From Pollutibacter sp044353505 (GTDB lineage: Bacteria > Bacteroidota > Bacteroidia > Chitinophagales > Chitinophagaceae): a stretch of 16,163 nt of DNA. Each line of letters starts with the position of its first letter. The stretch's first letter is position 1. Below are positions 1 to 7,398 of the stretch, piece by piece. The position numbers and the translations under genes were made by a program. Under the pieces are notes generated by a model. It was given only the letters and a program-made list of their open reading frames with translations. It did not search any database and was not told where the DNA came from. The stretch is from positions 1 to 16,163 of the forward strand of contig JBILBU010000038.1 of the NCBI GenBank assembly GCA_044353505.1. Reading direction: 5' to 3'.

Positions 1-673
1 CCCCATGAATTGTTGATCTTGTGTCCAGTAAAAAATTTCCCCCGTTGAATGATTGGTTGGGTCTGTTGATGTGGTATACCGATGTGCCAATATAAAAGCT
101 GTTGTCTCCGTCTGTGCTTAGGGAGTACATGAATCCTGTATTCACATCGGCATAATTGATGGAGAAGGGATTGCTGCTCAAAGTCTCTTGCGTGAGTCCT
201 GTGAACCCTAATGCGGTTAGTTCATCCTCAAAGTCTGCCCTTCTTATGTCCAGGCGCTTGTTTGCATAGGTTGCCTGAAATCCTATTGTAATTTGATGAA
301 GTCCGTCTTCATCCAACGATTTGGCATAGGCTGTACTGATGCTATAGAAGGAGTTGTTGAGTATTTTGTTTCCACTTTGATCATTTACGGCAAGTACCCC
401 TATGCCCCAGGTATCTTGTTCAGGAATCTTGTTGCTTAAGATCGAAAAATCTAATGCTGCAGTAGAAGTGGTGAATGCATTATTGATGGCGGGCCATTGT
501 TTTTTATAATTTCCTGAAAAACGGTATGACCCGTTGAATTTTCCTGTGTAGGCCGGGTTCAATGTGAGTGGGGATACAAAAAACTGTGAGAAGTGTGGAT
601 CTTGGGCGCGGGCAGATGATGCCACGATAATTATGGCTATTGCAGAGCACATGACCTTATGTCGGAAATTCAT
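1..673 (-). CDS. PorP/SprF-like outer-membrane protein of the type IX secretion/gliding system, C-terminus outside window
   Basis: The reading frame stays open from an ATG at 671-673 to the left edge, giving 224 codons. It begins with a Sec signal peptide (MNFRHKVMCSAIAIIIVASS, then ARA before QD). The mature start, QDPHFSQFFVSPLTLNPAYTG, is the hallmark of the PorP/SprF family, with the conserved 'P..SQ' and 'NPA..G' motifs. The segments that follow alternate polar and hydrophobic residues and contain GIGVL, ITIGFQATYANK and FMYSLSTDG, as expected for an outer-membrane beta barrel. In the Bacteroidota, family members are needed for type IX secretion or anchor adhesins at the cell surface. 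Full members are about 300 residues, so roughly a quarter to a third is missing here. It lies 14 bp downstream of upp on the same strand with no terminator between, so it is probably cotranscribed. Which paralogue it is (core PorP or an adhesin partner) cannot be told. Confidence 0.88.
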   Translation of the reverse strand, partial: MNFRHKVMCSAIAIIIVASSARAQDPHFSQFFVSPLTLNPAYTGKFNGSYRFSGNYKKQWPAINNAFTTSTAALDFSILSNKIPEQDTWGIGVLAVNDQSGNKILNNSFYSISTAYAKSLDEDGLHQITIGFQATYANKRLDIRRADFEDELTALGFTGLTQETLSSNPFSINYADVNTGFMYSLSTDGDNSFYIGTSVYHINRPNQSFNGGNFLLDTRSTIHG

Positions 674-687
674 CAGAGCTTTAAAAA

Positions 688-1338
688 TTATGACTGTTGT
701 TTCTCGCCGTATGCCAAATCGCCAGCATCCCCCAATCCGGGTACAATATAGCCTTTTGCGGTAAGCTCTTCATCGATTGCCCCGCACCAAATTTTTGCTT
801 GGGGTGCATTTCTTCTGATAAAATCTATGCCTTCGGTACATGCAATTACCGATGCTATATGGAGTTCGGTGAAATTTCCTTCTCTTTTTAAAAATTCTAT
901 GGTTTTGACCAGCGATGCCCCAGTTGCGAGCATCGGATCGCATATGATCAAAGGCCTGCCGTCCAATGAGGGAGAGGATAGGTATTCTAGGCTGATCTCA
1001 AAGCTTCCATCTGGGTGATGTTTTCTGTATGCAGCAATGAAGGCATTGTCTGCCTTGTCGAAATAATTTAACATGCCGTGATGAAGAGGCATGCCCGCGC
1101 GAAGTATTGTTGCAATGACAGGTTGTGTTTTCAATACCCTAGATATTGAGATTCCAAGTGGCGTGGTTGTCTCAACTTCTTTCCATTCAAGGGTTTTGCT
1201 GATTTCATATGCAGTTGCTTCTCCTATTCGCTCAATATTTCTTCTAAAACGCATCCTATCGGCTTGTATTGAGCTGTCTCTTATCTCGCTAATCCAATTG
1301 CTGATAAGGGAGTGTTGTTCGCTTAGGTTTTTAACCAT
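688..1338 (-). CDS. upp: Uracil phosphoribosyltransferase
   Basis: This enzyme converts uracil and PRPP to UMP in pyrimidine salvage and acts in the cytoplasm. From the ATG at 1338 the protein is 216 residues, close to the family's usual 208-215. The PRPP-binding loop ICDPMLATGAS is at about residues 132-142. The uracil-binding C-terminal motif GYIVPGLGDAGD is at about 196-207. VIATILRAGMPLHHG (about 74-88) is the conserved N-terminal core. The frame stays open for ten more codons to an ATG at 1368. I prefer 1338 because the extension (MCYTPKLKHC) is atypical and overlaps a promoter-like sequence at 1366-1373. The gene is divergent from anmK across about 45 bp and is followed by the PorP-like gene. 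Function is well supported; only the start is uncertain. Confidence 0.95.
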   Translation of the reverse strand: MVKNLSEQHSLISNWISEIRDSSIQADRMRFRRNIERIGEATAYEISKTLEWKEVETTTPLGISISRVLKTQPVIATILRAGMPLHHGMLNYFDKADNAFIAAYRKHHPDGSFEISLEYLSSPSLDGRPLIICDPMLATGASLVKTIEFLKREGNFTELHIASVIACTEGIDFIRRNAPQAKIWCGAIDEELTAKGYIVPGLGDAGDLAYGEKQQS

Positions 1339-1365
1339 ACAATGCTTTAATTTCGGGGTGTAACA

Positions 1366-1373
1366 CAAAAATA
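1366..1373 (-). promoter_or_regulatory. Possible -7 element for upp
   Basis: Read on the minus strand this is TATTTTTG, an exact match to the Bacteroidota -7 consensus TAnnTTTG. It lies about 28 bp upstream of the upp ATG at 1338. No TTG is present at the expected -33 spacing, so this is a weak call. It would overlap the start region of the divergent anmK gene. Confidence 0.33.
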
Positions 1374-1383
1374 ATCATAATCT

Positions 1384-2487
1384 ATGGTATATCATGTGAT
1401 CGGTGTCATGAGTGGCAGTTCATTGGATGGATTGGATATCGCATTTGTTGAATTGGAAGAACAGGGTGGATCATGGCAACATAAGATTCTTGAGGCAGCC
1501 TGTTTTGCATATCAGGATGGTTGGGAAGAGCGGCTTATGAATCCGGCTATGCTCGGAGCGATCGACTATGCAAAACTTCATACCGAGTATGGGCATTATA
1601 TTGGCCAGGCAATCAATCAATTCATTCAAGATAAAGGGCTGGGCTATCGTGTCGGACTCATTACCTCACATGGCCATACTGCATTTCATTTTCCCGGTTC
1701 TTTCTCTTCCCAGTTGGGAGATGGTGCTGCGATTGCTGCTGAGACTGGATTGCCAGTAGTTTCTGATCTGCGTTCTATGGATGTGGCACTAGGTGGACAA
1801 GGCGCTCCGATTGTACCTATCGGCGAGAAGTTGCTGTTTGCCAAGCATCGATTCTTTTTAAATCTTGGAGGCATTGCCAATATATCTTTCAACGGCGGTT
1901 TTTATTACGATGCATTTGATATCTGCCCAGCCAATAAGGTACTCAATCTGCTTAGTGAATTAAGGGGCAAGAAGTTTGATGAGCATGGTGAGATGGCCTC
2001 TGTTGGTCGTATTCATGAAATACTGCTAGGCCAACTGCAAGCCCTTGAATATTATCATGCAGCATTTCCTAAATCACTTGGTAATGAATTTGGAACCGAT
2101 GTTGTGTTTCCTATGATTATGAACCATGACCTATCTATCGAGGATAAGTTGGCTACTTATGTAGAGCATATTGCCATGCAAGTTGCTCATGGCGTATCGC
2201 AAATTATTGCAAAGCGATCAATTGTATTATCCAGCGAAAACATAATCATCACCGGAGGAGGGGCGTTTAATCGCTATCTCATTTCAAGAATTGAAGCCCA
2301 GCTCAAGCCTTACTCCCTGGAGGTTGAAGTTCCTGATCAGGTTACTGTGATGTACAAAGAAGCATTGATTATGGCCTTGTTCGGTGTGTTGCGGTGGCGT
2401 GAAGAAGAGAATATCATGAGTTCCGTAACAGGGGCTTCTAGGGGCAGTGTATCCGGAGCTTTGTGGATGGGCGGAGAATTAGGTTAA
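1384..2487 (+). CDS. anmK: Anhydro-N-acetylmuramic acid kinase
   Basis: AnmK phosphorylates and opens 1,6-anhydro-MurNAc from peptidoglycan turnover to give MurNAc-6-phosphate, so it serves cell-wall recycling in the cytoplasm. The product is 367 residues, against 369 in E. coli. The N-terminal phosphate-binding motif GVMSGSSLDGLD is at residues 7-18. SHGHTAFHFPG (about 95-105), GDGAAIAAETGLPVVSD (about 112-128) and GGQGAPIVP (about 137-145) follow. FLNLGGIANIS is at about 158-168. FDICPAN (about 178-184) corresponds to the catalytic-aspartate segment FDTGPGN of E. coli, with Asp179 as the likely base. A second glycine-rich motif, ITGGGAFN, is at about 289-296. The MurNAc-6-P etherase gene murQ, the usual next step, is not in this window. 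The gene ends at a TAA, with the next hairpin about 180 bp downstream. Confidence 0.96.
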   Translation: MVYHVIGVMSGSSLDGLDIAFVELEEQGGSWQHKILEAACFAYQDGWEERLMNPAMLGAIDYAKLHTEYGHYIGQAINQFIQDKGLGYRVGLITSHGHTAFHFPGSFSSQLGDGAAIAAETGLPVVSDLRSMDVALGGQGAPIVPIGEKLLFAKHRFFLNLGGIANISFNGGFYYDAFDICPANKVLNLLSELRGKKFDEHGEMASVGRIHEILLGQLQALEYYHAAFPKSLGNEFGTDVVFPMIMNHDLSIEDKLATYVEHIAMQVAHGVSQIIAKRSIVLSSENIIITGGGAFNRYLISRIEAQLKPYSLEVEVPDQVTVMYKEALIMALFGVLRWREEENIMSSVTGASRGSVSGALWMGGELG

Positions 2488-2577
2488 CAACGGGCCTGCT
2501 TGCGGGTAGGTTGCAATATCAGCCGGATCGTTATGCGCCCAGTTATTAATCCTGGATCGAAGACCCGCTCCACTTTT
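2479..2577 (-). pseudogene. Possible remnant of a gene 3' end (32 codons, no start codon)
   Basis: On the minus strand, between an in-frame TAA at 2578-2580 and a TAA at 2479-2481, there is an open stretch with protein-like composition. Its tail includes INNWAHNDPADIATYPQAGP. It has no usable ATG or GTG start and is more GC-rich than its surroundings. The spacing of Trp, DP, YP and AGP faintly recalls the C-terminus of glucose-6-phosphate dehydrogenase, but this is from memory and very weak. It overlaps the last codons of anmK by 9 bp. It could equally be chance. Confidence 0.2.
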
Positions 2578-2658
2578 TTACTATTCTATCTTTTAGTGAT
2601 TTGATTGACATGCAGTATTCATTTTGAAACAGTTGATTTCGATGAATATATTTCAAAT

Positions 2659-2688
2659 AAAAAAACCGAACTCTAGGGTTCGGCTTTT
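2659..2688. terminator. Bidirectional rho-independent terminator between anmK and the convergent TIM-barrel gene
   Basis: The stem CCGAAC...GTTCGG (2666-2671 with 2678-2683) has a 6-nt loop. On the minus strand it is followed by a run of seven U, making a strong terminator for the gene ending at 2706. On the plus strand the tail is only CTTTTC, so it is weaker for anmK. Confidence 0.75.
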
Positions 2689-2705
2689 CAATGTTGAATA
2701 TTTAA

Positions 2706-3614
2706 TCAATATCCCCATTTCTTCATGATTTCAAGATCTTCTCTTGCGCAATCCAATGGTGTTTTACCTTGGTAAGATTCTTGTTCAATGATAAAGTGTT
2801 TTGTTCCCCATTTTTTCCCAAGGTCAATGACTTCTTTAATTGGAATGATTCCTTTTCCTAGGATGGTAGACTCATATTTATCATTTCCCCCCTCTGTTGA
2901 TGGGGTAGCATCTTTCACGTGCATGGATTCAAATCTTCCAGGATATTGTTTCATGATATCCAGAGCCATTGCACCTCCATTGATCATGTTGCCGATGTCT
3001 AGTTGGTACATGACCAAGCTTGGATCTGTTTCCGTGAGTATAATATCGAACACTGATTTGTCTCCGAGTTTTTCCCTGAATTCAAAATCGTGATTGTGGT
3101 ACCCAAATTTCATTCCTGATTTTTTGCACAGCTCTCCGGATTTATTAAAGATTTCCATGAATGCCTGCATGCCACTCAGTGATTTTCTGCTGTCTGCTTC
3201 AAGAGAAGGGCTAATCACAAATAACTGACCCATCGCGGCGGCATCTTCAACGGTATACTTCCACACATCCGTGAAATCTTTTGTTGAGCTATCCCAATGT
3301 TGTGCGCCTAACACGGTATGTCCACTTGGCATTTTCATGCCCAAGTCATTGAGTATTTTTTTAAACTCACCGGCAGTCCAACCATAGAACTTTCTATTCA
3401 TATAGTTTGCATGTTCCACATGCTTGTATCCCATGGAAGCAAGTTTTTGGAGTGTGCCCAATGGATCTGCATTCATGTCAGTTCTGATAGAGTACAATTG
3501 AATTCCCGTCAGCTGTCCTTTTTTTGCATGGGCAAAAAGTTCGTTATGAAAAAAAGCAGCACCTGCAGCGGCAAGCGCACTATTGCGGATAAATGATCTT
3601 CTTGATTGGCTCAT
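2706..3614 (-). CDS. Tat-exported sugar phosphate isomerase/epimerase-like TIM-barrel protein
   Basis: The 302-residue product belongs to the xylose-isomerase-like TIM-barrel (AP endonuclease 2) superfamily. It starts with a twin-arginine signal: SRRSFIR at residues 4-10, then an alanine-rich hydrophobic stretch, NSALAAAGAAFF. The mature domain begins GIQLYSIRTDM (about 37-47). GYHNHDFEF (171-179), YQLDIGN (203-209), SMHVKDA (230-236) and FIIEQESY (274-281) match the positions that carry metal ligands and sugar-contacting residues in this superfamily. Bacteroidota encode many such exported proteins, often tied to carbohydrate or inositol-type metabolism; the substrate here cannot be read from sequence. 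It begins 68 bp downstream of uvrA on the same strand with no hairpin between, so read-through from uvrA is plausible. The start is fixed by the ATG at 3614, just ahead of the twin-arginine motif. Confidence 0.85.
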   Translation of the reverse strand: MSQSRRSFIRNSALAAAGAAFFHNELFAHAKKGQLTGIQLYSIRTDMNADPLGTLQKLASMGYKHVEHANYMNRKFYGWTAGEFKKILNDLGMKMPSGHTVLGAQHWDSSTKDFTDVWKYTVEDAAAMGQLFVISPSLEADSRKSLSGMQAFMEIFNKSGELCKKSGMKFGYHNHDFEFREKLGDKSVFDIILTETDPSLVMYQLDIGNMINGGAMALDIMKQYPGRFESMHVKDATPSTEGGNDKYESTILGKGIIPIKEVIDLGKKWGTKHFIIEQESYQGKTPLDCAREDLEIMKKWGY

Positions 3615-3682
3615 GCGTATAATTTTAAAGTACTTGAGTGAAAGTTACGAAAAATTACAACTTCTTTACGCTGGCAATTCTA

Positions 3683-6499
3683 CTAACTGAGATAGGGTGC
3701 TGTTCTGCTTTCTTTTGATTTGGCCAGTAGTTTTGGCGGGCCTGCAAACACCAATGCACCACCATCCACACCAGCTTCTGGTCCGAGTTCAATGACCCAG
3801 TCGGCCGACTTAATAACATCCGTATTGTGTTCAATAACAATGATTGAATGTCCTTGATTAATGAGGGCATTGAAAGAAGTGAGGAGCTTATTGATATCGT
3901 TAAAATGAAGTCCAGTTGTGGGTTCGTCAAAAATGAACATCACCTTGTCTTGGTGTCCTTTTCCTCTTCCTAGAAAGCTGGCAAGTTTTACGCGCTGAGC
4001 TTCACCACCTGAAAGTGTACCACTTGATTGGCCGAGTTTAATGTAGCCAAGTCCCACGTCGCTAAGTGGTTTTAATTTTAGTGAAATATCTTTTTCTTCC
4101 TTGAAGAATTCGATTGCTTCATCTACACTCATTTCAAGTACATCATATATGTTTTTCCCCCTGATGTTTACTTCTAGCACCGCCTCCTTAAACTTTTTTC
4201 CTCCACACGATTCGCATGTTAGGTGTACATCTGCCAGAAACTGCATTTCAACGGTTTGTTCACCTTCGCCCTTACAGGCATCACATCGTCCACCATCTAC
4301 ATTAAATGAAAAGTGTTTAGGGAGATAGCCTCTTATCTTGCTGAGCGGCAATGAAGAAAAGCAGTCACGAACACTATCCCAAGCTTTTATATAAGTAACC
4401 GGGTTGCTTCGTGATGATTTTCCAATTGGATTTTGATCTATCATCTCTATCTGCTGAATGAGGTTAACATCGCCTGAAATCTTTTTGTGTGCTCCAGGCC
4501 TGTCTGAAACTCCAGTAATCAGTTTTTCCATTACTGGAAATAAAATCCGCTTGACCAGTGTTGTTTTTCCAGATCCACTTACGCCACTCACTACGGTGAA
4601 AATTCCCAAGGGGAAATCCACATCAATATTTCTTAAGTTATTTTCAGTTGCACCTTCTATGCGGATGTATTTGCTCCAAGGTCTTAGTACCGCTGGGACT
4701 TCAATCTTTAGATCGCCCCGCAGGTATTGTGCAGTAAGACTTTTTTCTGATGCAATAATTTGATCATAGTTTCCTTCTGCCACAACCTCACCACCAAGGT
4801 GACTGGCGAGTGGTCCCATATCAATGATATGGTCTGCTTCGCGCATCATTTGTTCATCATGCTCAACAACAACAACTGTGTTTCCGAGGTCGCGGAGGTT
4901 CTTCAATACCTTAATCAATCTTGATGTATCTCTACTATGAAGTCCGATTGAAGGCTCGTCCAATATATATAACGAATTCGTCAGGTTGCTTCCGAGACAT
5001 CGGGTAAGTTGAATACGCTGACTTTCTCCACCACTCAGGCTATTTGCAAGGCGCTCAAGTGTTAGGTATCCCAATCCAACATCAAGCATTGTATTGATGC
5101 GTTGGGTGATTTCAAGCAGTATTCTTTTTGCAATGCTGGTTTCATGCTCGCTCAGCTTGATGTTTTCCATCCAAGTTGCAAGGTCTCTCATGGGCATCCT
5201 GCAGAGTTCACCAATGTGCATCCCATTTACTTGAACATATAGCGCGTCTTTTCTGAGTCTATATCCGTTGCATGAGGTGCATGGGGTTCGGCCACGGTAT
5301 CTTGACAGCATCACCCTAAATTGAACCTTATATAAGTTTTCTTCTACCTCTTTGAAGAAGGCATTTATTCCATGTGCATGTTTGCTTCCTTTCCAAAGCA
5401 GTTCTTTCTCTTCTGCAGTAAGCTCAGCATAGGGCCTGTGTACAGGGAAATTAGTATGTTTCGCCCCCTTGATGAATTGCTCTCTCCACCAATTCATTTT
5501 TTCTCCTTTCCAAGGGGCCACGGCTCCGTCAAATACGCTGAGTCGGTGGTCTGGTAAAACGAGGTCTGGATCAATGCCTAATATTTGTGAGTAGCCTTCG
5601 CACAGTGGACAAGCACCATAGGGGTTGTTGAATGAAAAAAGATTTGGTGAAGGCTCTTCAAAGCGAATGCCATCCATTTCAAAAAGATCGGAAAATCTAA
5701 TCGGTGTATCGTCGTTTCTTTTGATGTATAATGAACCCTCTCCTTCATAGAATGCGAGTGAAACAGAATCCAGTATTCTATTTTCTTCATCTTCATCAAA
5801 TTCCTTCACTATAAATCGATCAATCAGCAGATAGGTGTCTTTGGAAGGCTTCCAGTTTTTTACTTCAATAAGTTCTTCAAGCTGAAGTATGTTGTTCGTT
5901 TTTTCTTCAAACAATCTGGAAAATCCTTTTTGCATCAAAAGGCCAAGTTCCTCACTTGCCTTTCTGTTTTTTGTATAATCAAGGGAAGTAAGCAGGAATA
6001 CCTTATCACCTTTTTTGAAAGAAGCAATTCGGTTTAGCACATCCCGCACATCATCCTTTTTAACTTCATTGCCTGATATGGGAGAGTATGTTTTTCCTAC
6101 ACGTCCAAACAGCAGCCGCATGTAATCATAGATCTCGGTCATGCTTCCCACTGTAGATCTCGGTGTTCTTGTTGTAACCTTTTGTTCTATTGCTACTGCA
6201 GGGCAAAGACCAGCAATATGGTCCACTTCCGGCTTTTCCATTCTCATTAAAAACTGCCTTGCATAGGAGCTTAAACTTTCTGCATAGCGCCTTTGGCCCT
6301 CTGCAAACAGTGTATCGATGGTCAGTGATGATTTTCCGGAACCGGAAACACCCGTAACCACAGTGAGTTTATTCCTTGGTATTTCTACGTATACGTTCCG
6401 TAGATTGTGCATGCGTGCTCCTTGGATGAAAATGGAGTTGCTTGCCTTCAATTTCTTCTCAGATTTCTTCTTTTCCTTTACTGGTGCGGTTTTTGCCAT
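3683..6499 (-). CDS. uvrA: Excinuclease ABC subunit A (UvrA), variant with incomplete first zinc module
   Basis: UvrA is the dimeric ATPase that finds damaged DNA and loads UvrB in nucleotide excision repair. The product is 938 residues, near the family's usual 940. It has two ABC cassettes. The first has Walker A TGVSGSGKSS (about 49-58), signature LSGGESQ (488-494) and Walker B YILDEPSIGL (511-520). The second has Walker A SGVSGSGKTT (about 638-647), signature LSGGEAQ (829-835) and Walker B FIFDEPTTGL (855-864). The zinc module of the second half is intact (C739, C742, C762, C765). In the first half only the second pair, C297-PL-C300, is present. The region about 20 residues upstream, where other UvrAs have CPxC, reads RFSDLFEMDG. 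A lysine-rich extension of about 20 residues precedes the usual start of homology (IFIQGARMHNL). Many Bacteroidota have two UvrA paralogues, and this may be the more divergent one. Confidence 0.95.
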   Translation of the reverse strand: MAKTAPVKEKKKSEKKLKASNSIFIQGARMHNLRNVYVEIPRNKLTVVTGVSGSGKSSLTIDTLFAEGQRRYAESLSSYARQFLMRMEKPEVDHIAGLCPAVAIEQKVTTRTPRSTVGSMTEIYDYMRLLFGRVGKTYSPISGNEVKKDDVRDVLNRIASFKKGDKVFLLTSLDYTKNRKASEELGLLMQKGFSRLFEEKTNNILQLEELIEVKNWKPSKDTYLLIDRFIVKEFDEDEENRILDSVSLAFYEGEGSLYIKRNDDTPIRFSDLFEMDGIRFEEPSPNLFSFNNPYGACPLCEGYSQILGIDPDLVLPDHRLSVFDGAVAPWKGEKMNWWREQFIKGAKHTNFPVHRPYAELTAEEKELLWKGSKHAHGINAFFKEVEENLYKVQFRVMLSRYRGRTPCTSCNGYRLRKDALYVQVNGMHIGELCRMPMRDLATWMENIKLSEHETSIAKRILLEITQRINTMLDVGLGYLTLERLANSLSGGESQRIQLTRCLGSNLTNSLYILDEPSIGLHSRDTSRLIKVLKNLRDLGNTVVVVEHDEQMMREADHIIDMGPLASHLGGEVVAEGNYDQIIASEKSLTAQYLRGDLKIEVPAVLRPWSKYIRIEGATENNLRNIDVDFPLGIFTVVSGVSGSGKTTLVKRILFPVMEKLITGVSDRPGAHKKISGDVNLIQQIEMIDQNPIGKSSRSNPVTYIKAWDSVRDCFSSLPLSKIRGYLPKHFSFNVDGGRCDACKGEGEQTVEMQFLADVHLTCESCGGKKFKEAVLEVNIRGKNIYDVLEMSVDEAIEFFKEEKDISLKLKPLSDVGLGYIKLGQSSGTLSGGEAQRVKLASFLGRGKGHQDKVMFIFDEPTTGLHFNDINKLLTSFNALINQGHSIIVIEHNTDVIKSADWVIELGPEAGVDGGALVFAGPPKLLAKSKESRTAPYLS

Positions 6500-6509
6500 A
6501 CTGTTGGTG

Positions 6510-6517
6510 CAAAGATA
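6510..6517 (-). promoter_or_regulatory. Candidate -7 element for uvrA
   Basis: The minus strand reads TATCTTTG, an exact TAnnTTTG match. It is only about 10 bp upstream of the uvrA ATG, so transcription from it would give an almost leaderless mRNA. No TTG lies at the expected -33 position; the small inverted repeat CCAAT-TC-ATTGG (6527-6538) sits roughly there instead. Confidence 0.38.
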
Positions 6518-6639
6518 AAACTATTGCCAATTCATTGGTGCGCGTACTTTCCCTCACCCATTAACAAGCCTTTGGCATTAGGCCCCTTAAAGCCCCTACA
6601 ACTATTTACGTAATTGAGAAAATTAGGTGCTTCAAAATT

Positions 6640-6668
6640 TTGCCTGCCTCTTGATAATTCTAGTTTTG
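6640..6668 (+). promoter_or_regulatory. Bacteroidota-type promoter of the ECF sigma gene
   Basis: TTG (6640-6642), an 18-bp spacer, then TAGTTTTG (6661-6668) matches the Bacteroidota -33/-7 pattern almost perfectly. The start of transcription should fall near 6673-6676, giving a leader of about 85 nt before the ATG at 6759. This is the best promoter match in the window. The rest of the uvrA to sigma gap (6500-6758) holds nothing else I can identify. Confidence 0.6.
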
Positions 6669-6758
6669 ACATGTGATGTACGTTGAACGAGACATTAAAA
6701 CATCGGGTCTTCTTCAAAAAATCATCAACATTAAATCCAGTTAGTAAAACAAAAAATC

Positions 6759-7343
6759 ATGAGATCTACAAACAACCTGTCTGACCAAGAGCTTATCCAG
6801 CTTTTTAAGAATGGTGATACCAATGCCCTTGAGGATCTTATCAACAGGCATAAGCAGAGAATTTTTACATCCATCTTTATATTGATCAAAGACAAGAGTC
6901 TTGCTGAAGATATATTTCAGGATGTATTCATCAAAATCATTGATACCCTTCGTTCTGGTAGTTATACTGATGAGGGGAAATTCCTTCCTTGGGCCCTTAG
7001 GATAGCACACAATATGTGCGTTGATCATTTCAGAAAGGTGAAGCGGGGTCCTGCTGTGCTTAACAACAGTGACGAGTATGATATTTTTGAAACCCTTGAT
7101 CTTTCTGAAGAAGGTGCTGAGGGGCAGATCGTGAATGCCGAGCGCAATGAAACCTTGCGTAAATTGTTGGATAGTTTACCACAAGATCAACGAGAGGTAA
7201 TTGTGCTCAGGCATTTTGCAAACCTTAGTTTCAAGGAGATTGCTGAAAAAACAAATTGCAGCATTAATACAGCTTTGGGTAGAATGAGATATGGCTTGAT
7301 CAACATCAGAAAGATGATGGTGGAGTGTGAGGTTGCATTTTAG
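6759..7343 (+). CDS. ECF-type RNA polymerase sigma-70 factor
   Basis: The 194-residue product has the two-domain layout of extracytoplasmic-function sigma factors. Sigma region 2 covers about residues 8-95, with core-binding AEDIFQDVFIKI (49-60) and the -10-recognition helix WALRIAHNMCVDHFRK (78-93). An acidic linker (about 103-123) follows. Region 4 (about 130-186) has LPQDQREVIVLRHFANLSFK and the helix-turn-helix IAEKTNCSINTALGRMRYGL. The protein directs RNA polymerase to a dedicated promoter set; which genes cannot be told. No anti-sigma factor or TonB-type transducer is adjacent: upstream is divergent uvrA and downstream is the convergent dsbD-like gene. Control may therefore be transcriptional or by a distant partner. 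The start at 6759 is preceded by an A-rich stretch (AAAACAAAAAATC), typical for this phylum. It ends directly before a strong terminator. Confidence 0.93.
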   Translation: MRSTNNLSDQELIQLFKNGDTNALEDLINRHKQRIFTSIFILIKDKSLAEDIFQDVFIKIIDTLRSGSYTDEGKFLPWALRIAHNMCVDHFRKVKRGPAVLNNSDEYDIFETLDLSEEGAEGQIVNAERNETLRKLLDSLPQDQREVIVLRHFANLSFKEIAEKTNCSINTALGRMRYGLINIRKMMVECEVAF

Positions 7344-7368
7344 TGTGAGATCAATGCTTAGAAATACA

Positions 7369-7398
7369 AAGGGGCTCCATCGGGCCCCTTATTTTTTT
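7369..7398 (+). terminator. Rho-independent terminator after the ECF sigma gene
   Basis: The stem AAGGGGC...GCCCCTT (7369-7375 with 7384-7390) is followed on the plus strand by ATTTTTTT. The 3' arm overlaps the stop codon of the convergent dsbD-like gene (7389-7391). On the minus strand the tail TTTGTATTT is poorer, so termination of dsbD here would be less efficient. Confidence 0.8.

Noticed and set aside
6527..6538. Inverted repeat CCAAT-TC-ATTGG upstream of uvrA
   Set aside because: Five-bp arms are too short to claim an operator. It does not resemble a LexA site that I can recognise. Mentioned only as context for the weak uvrA promoter.
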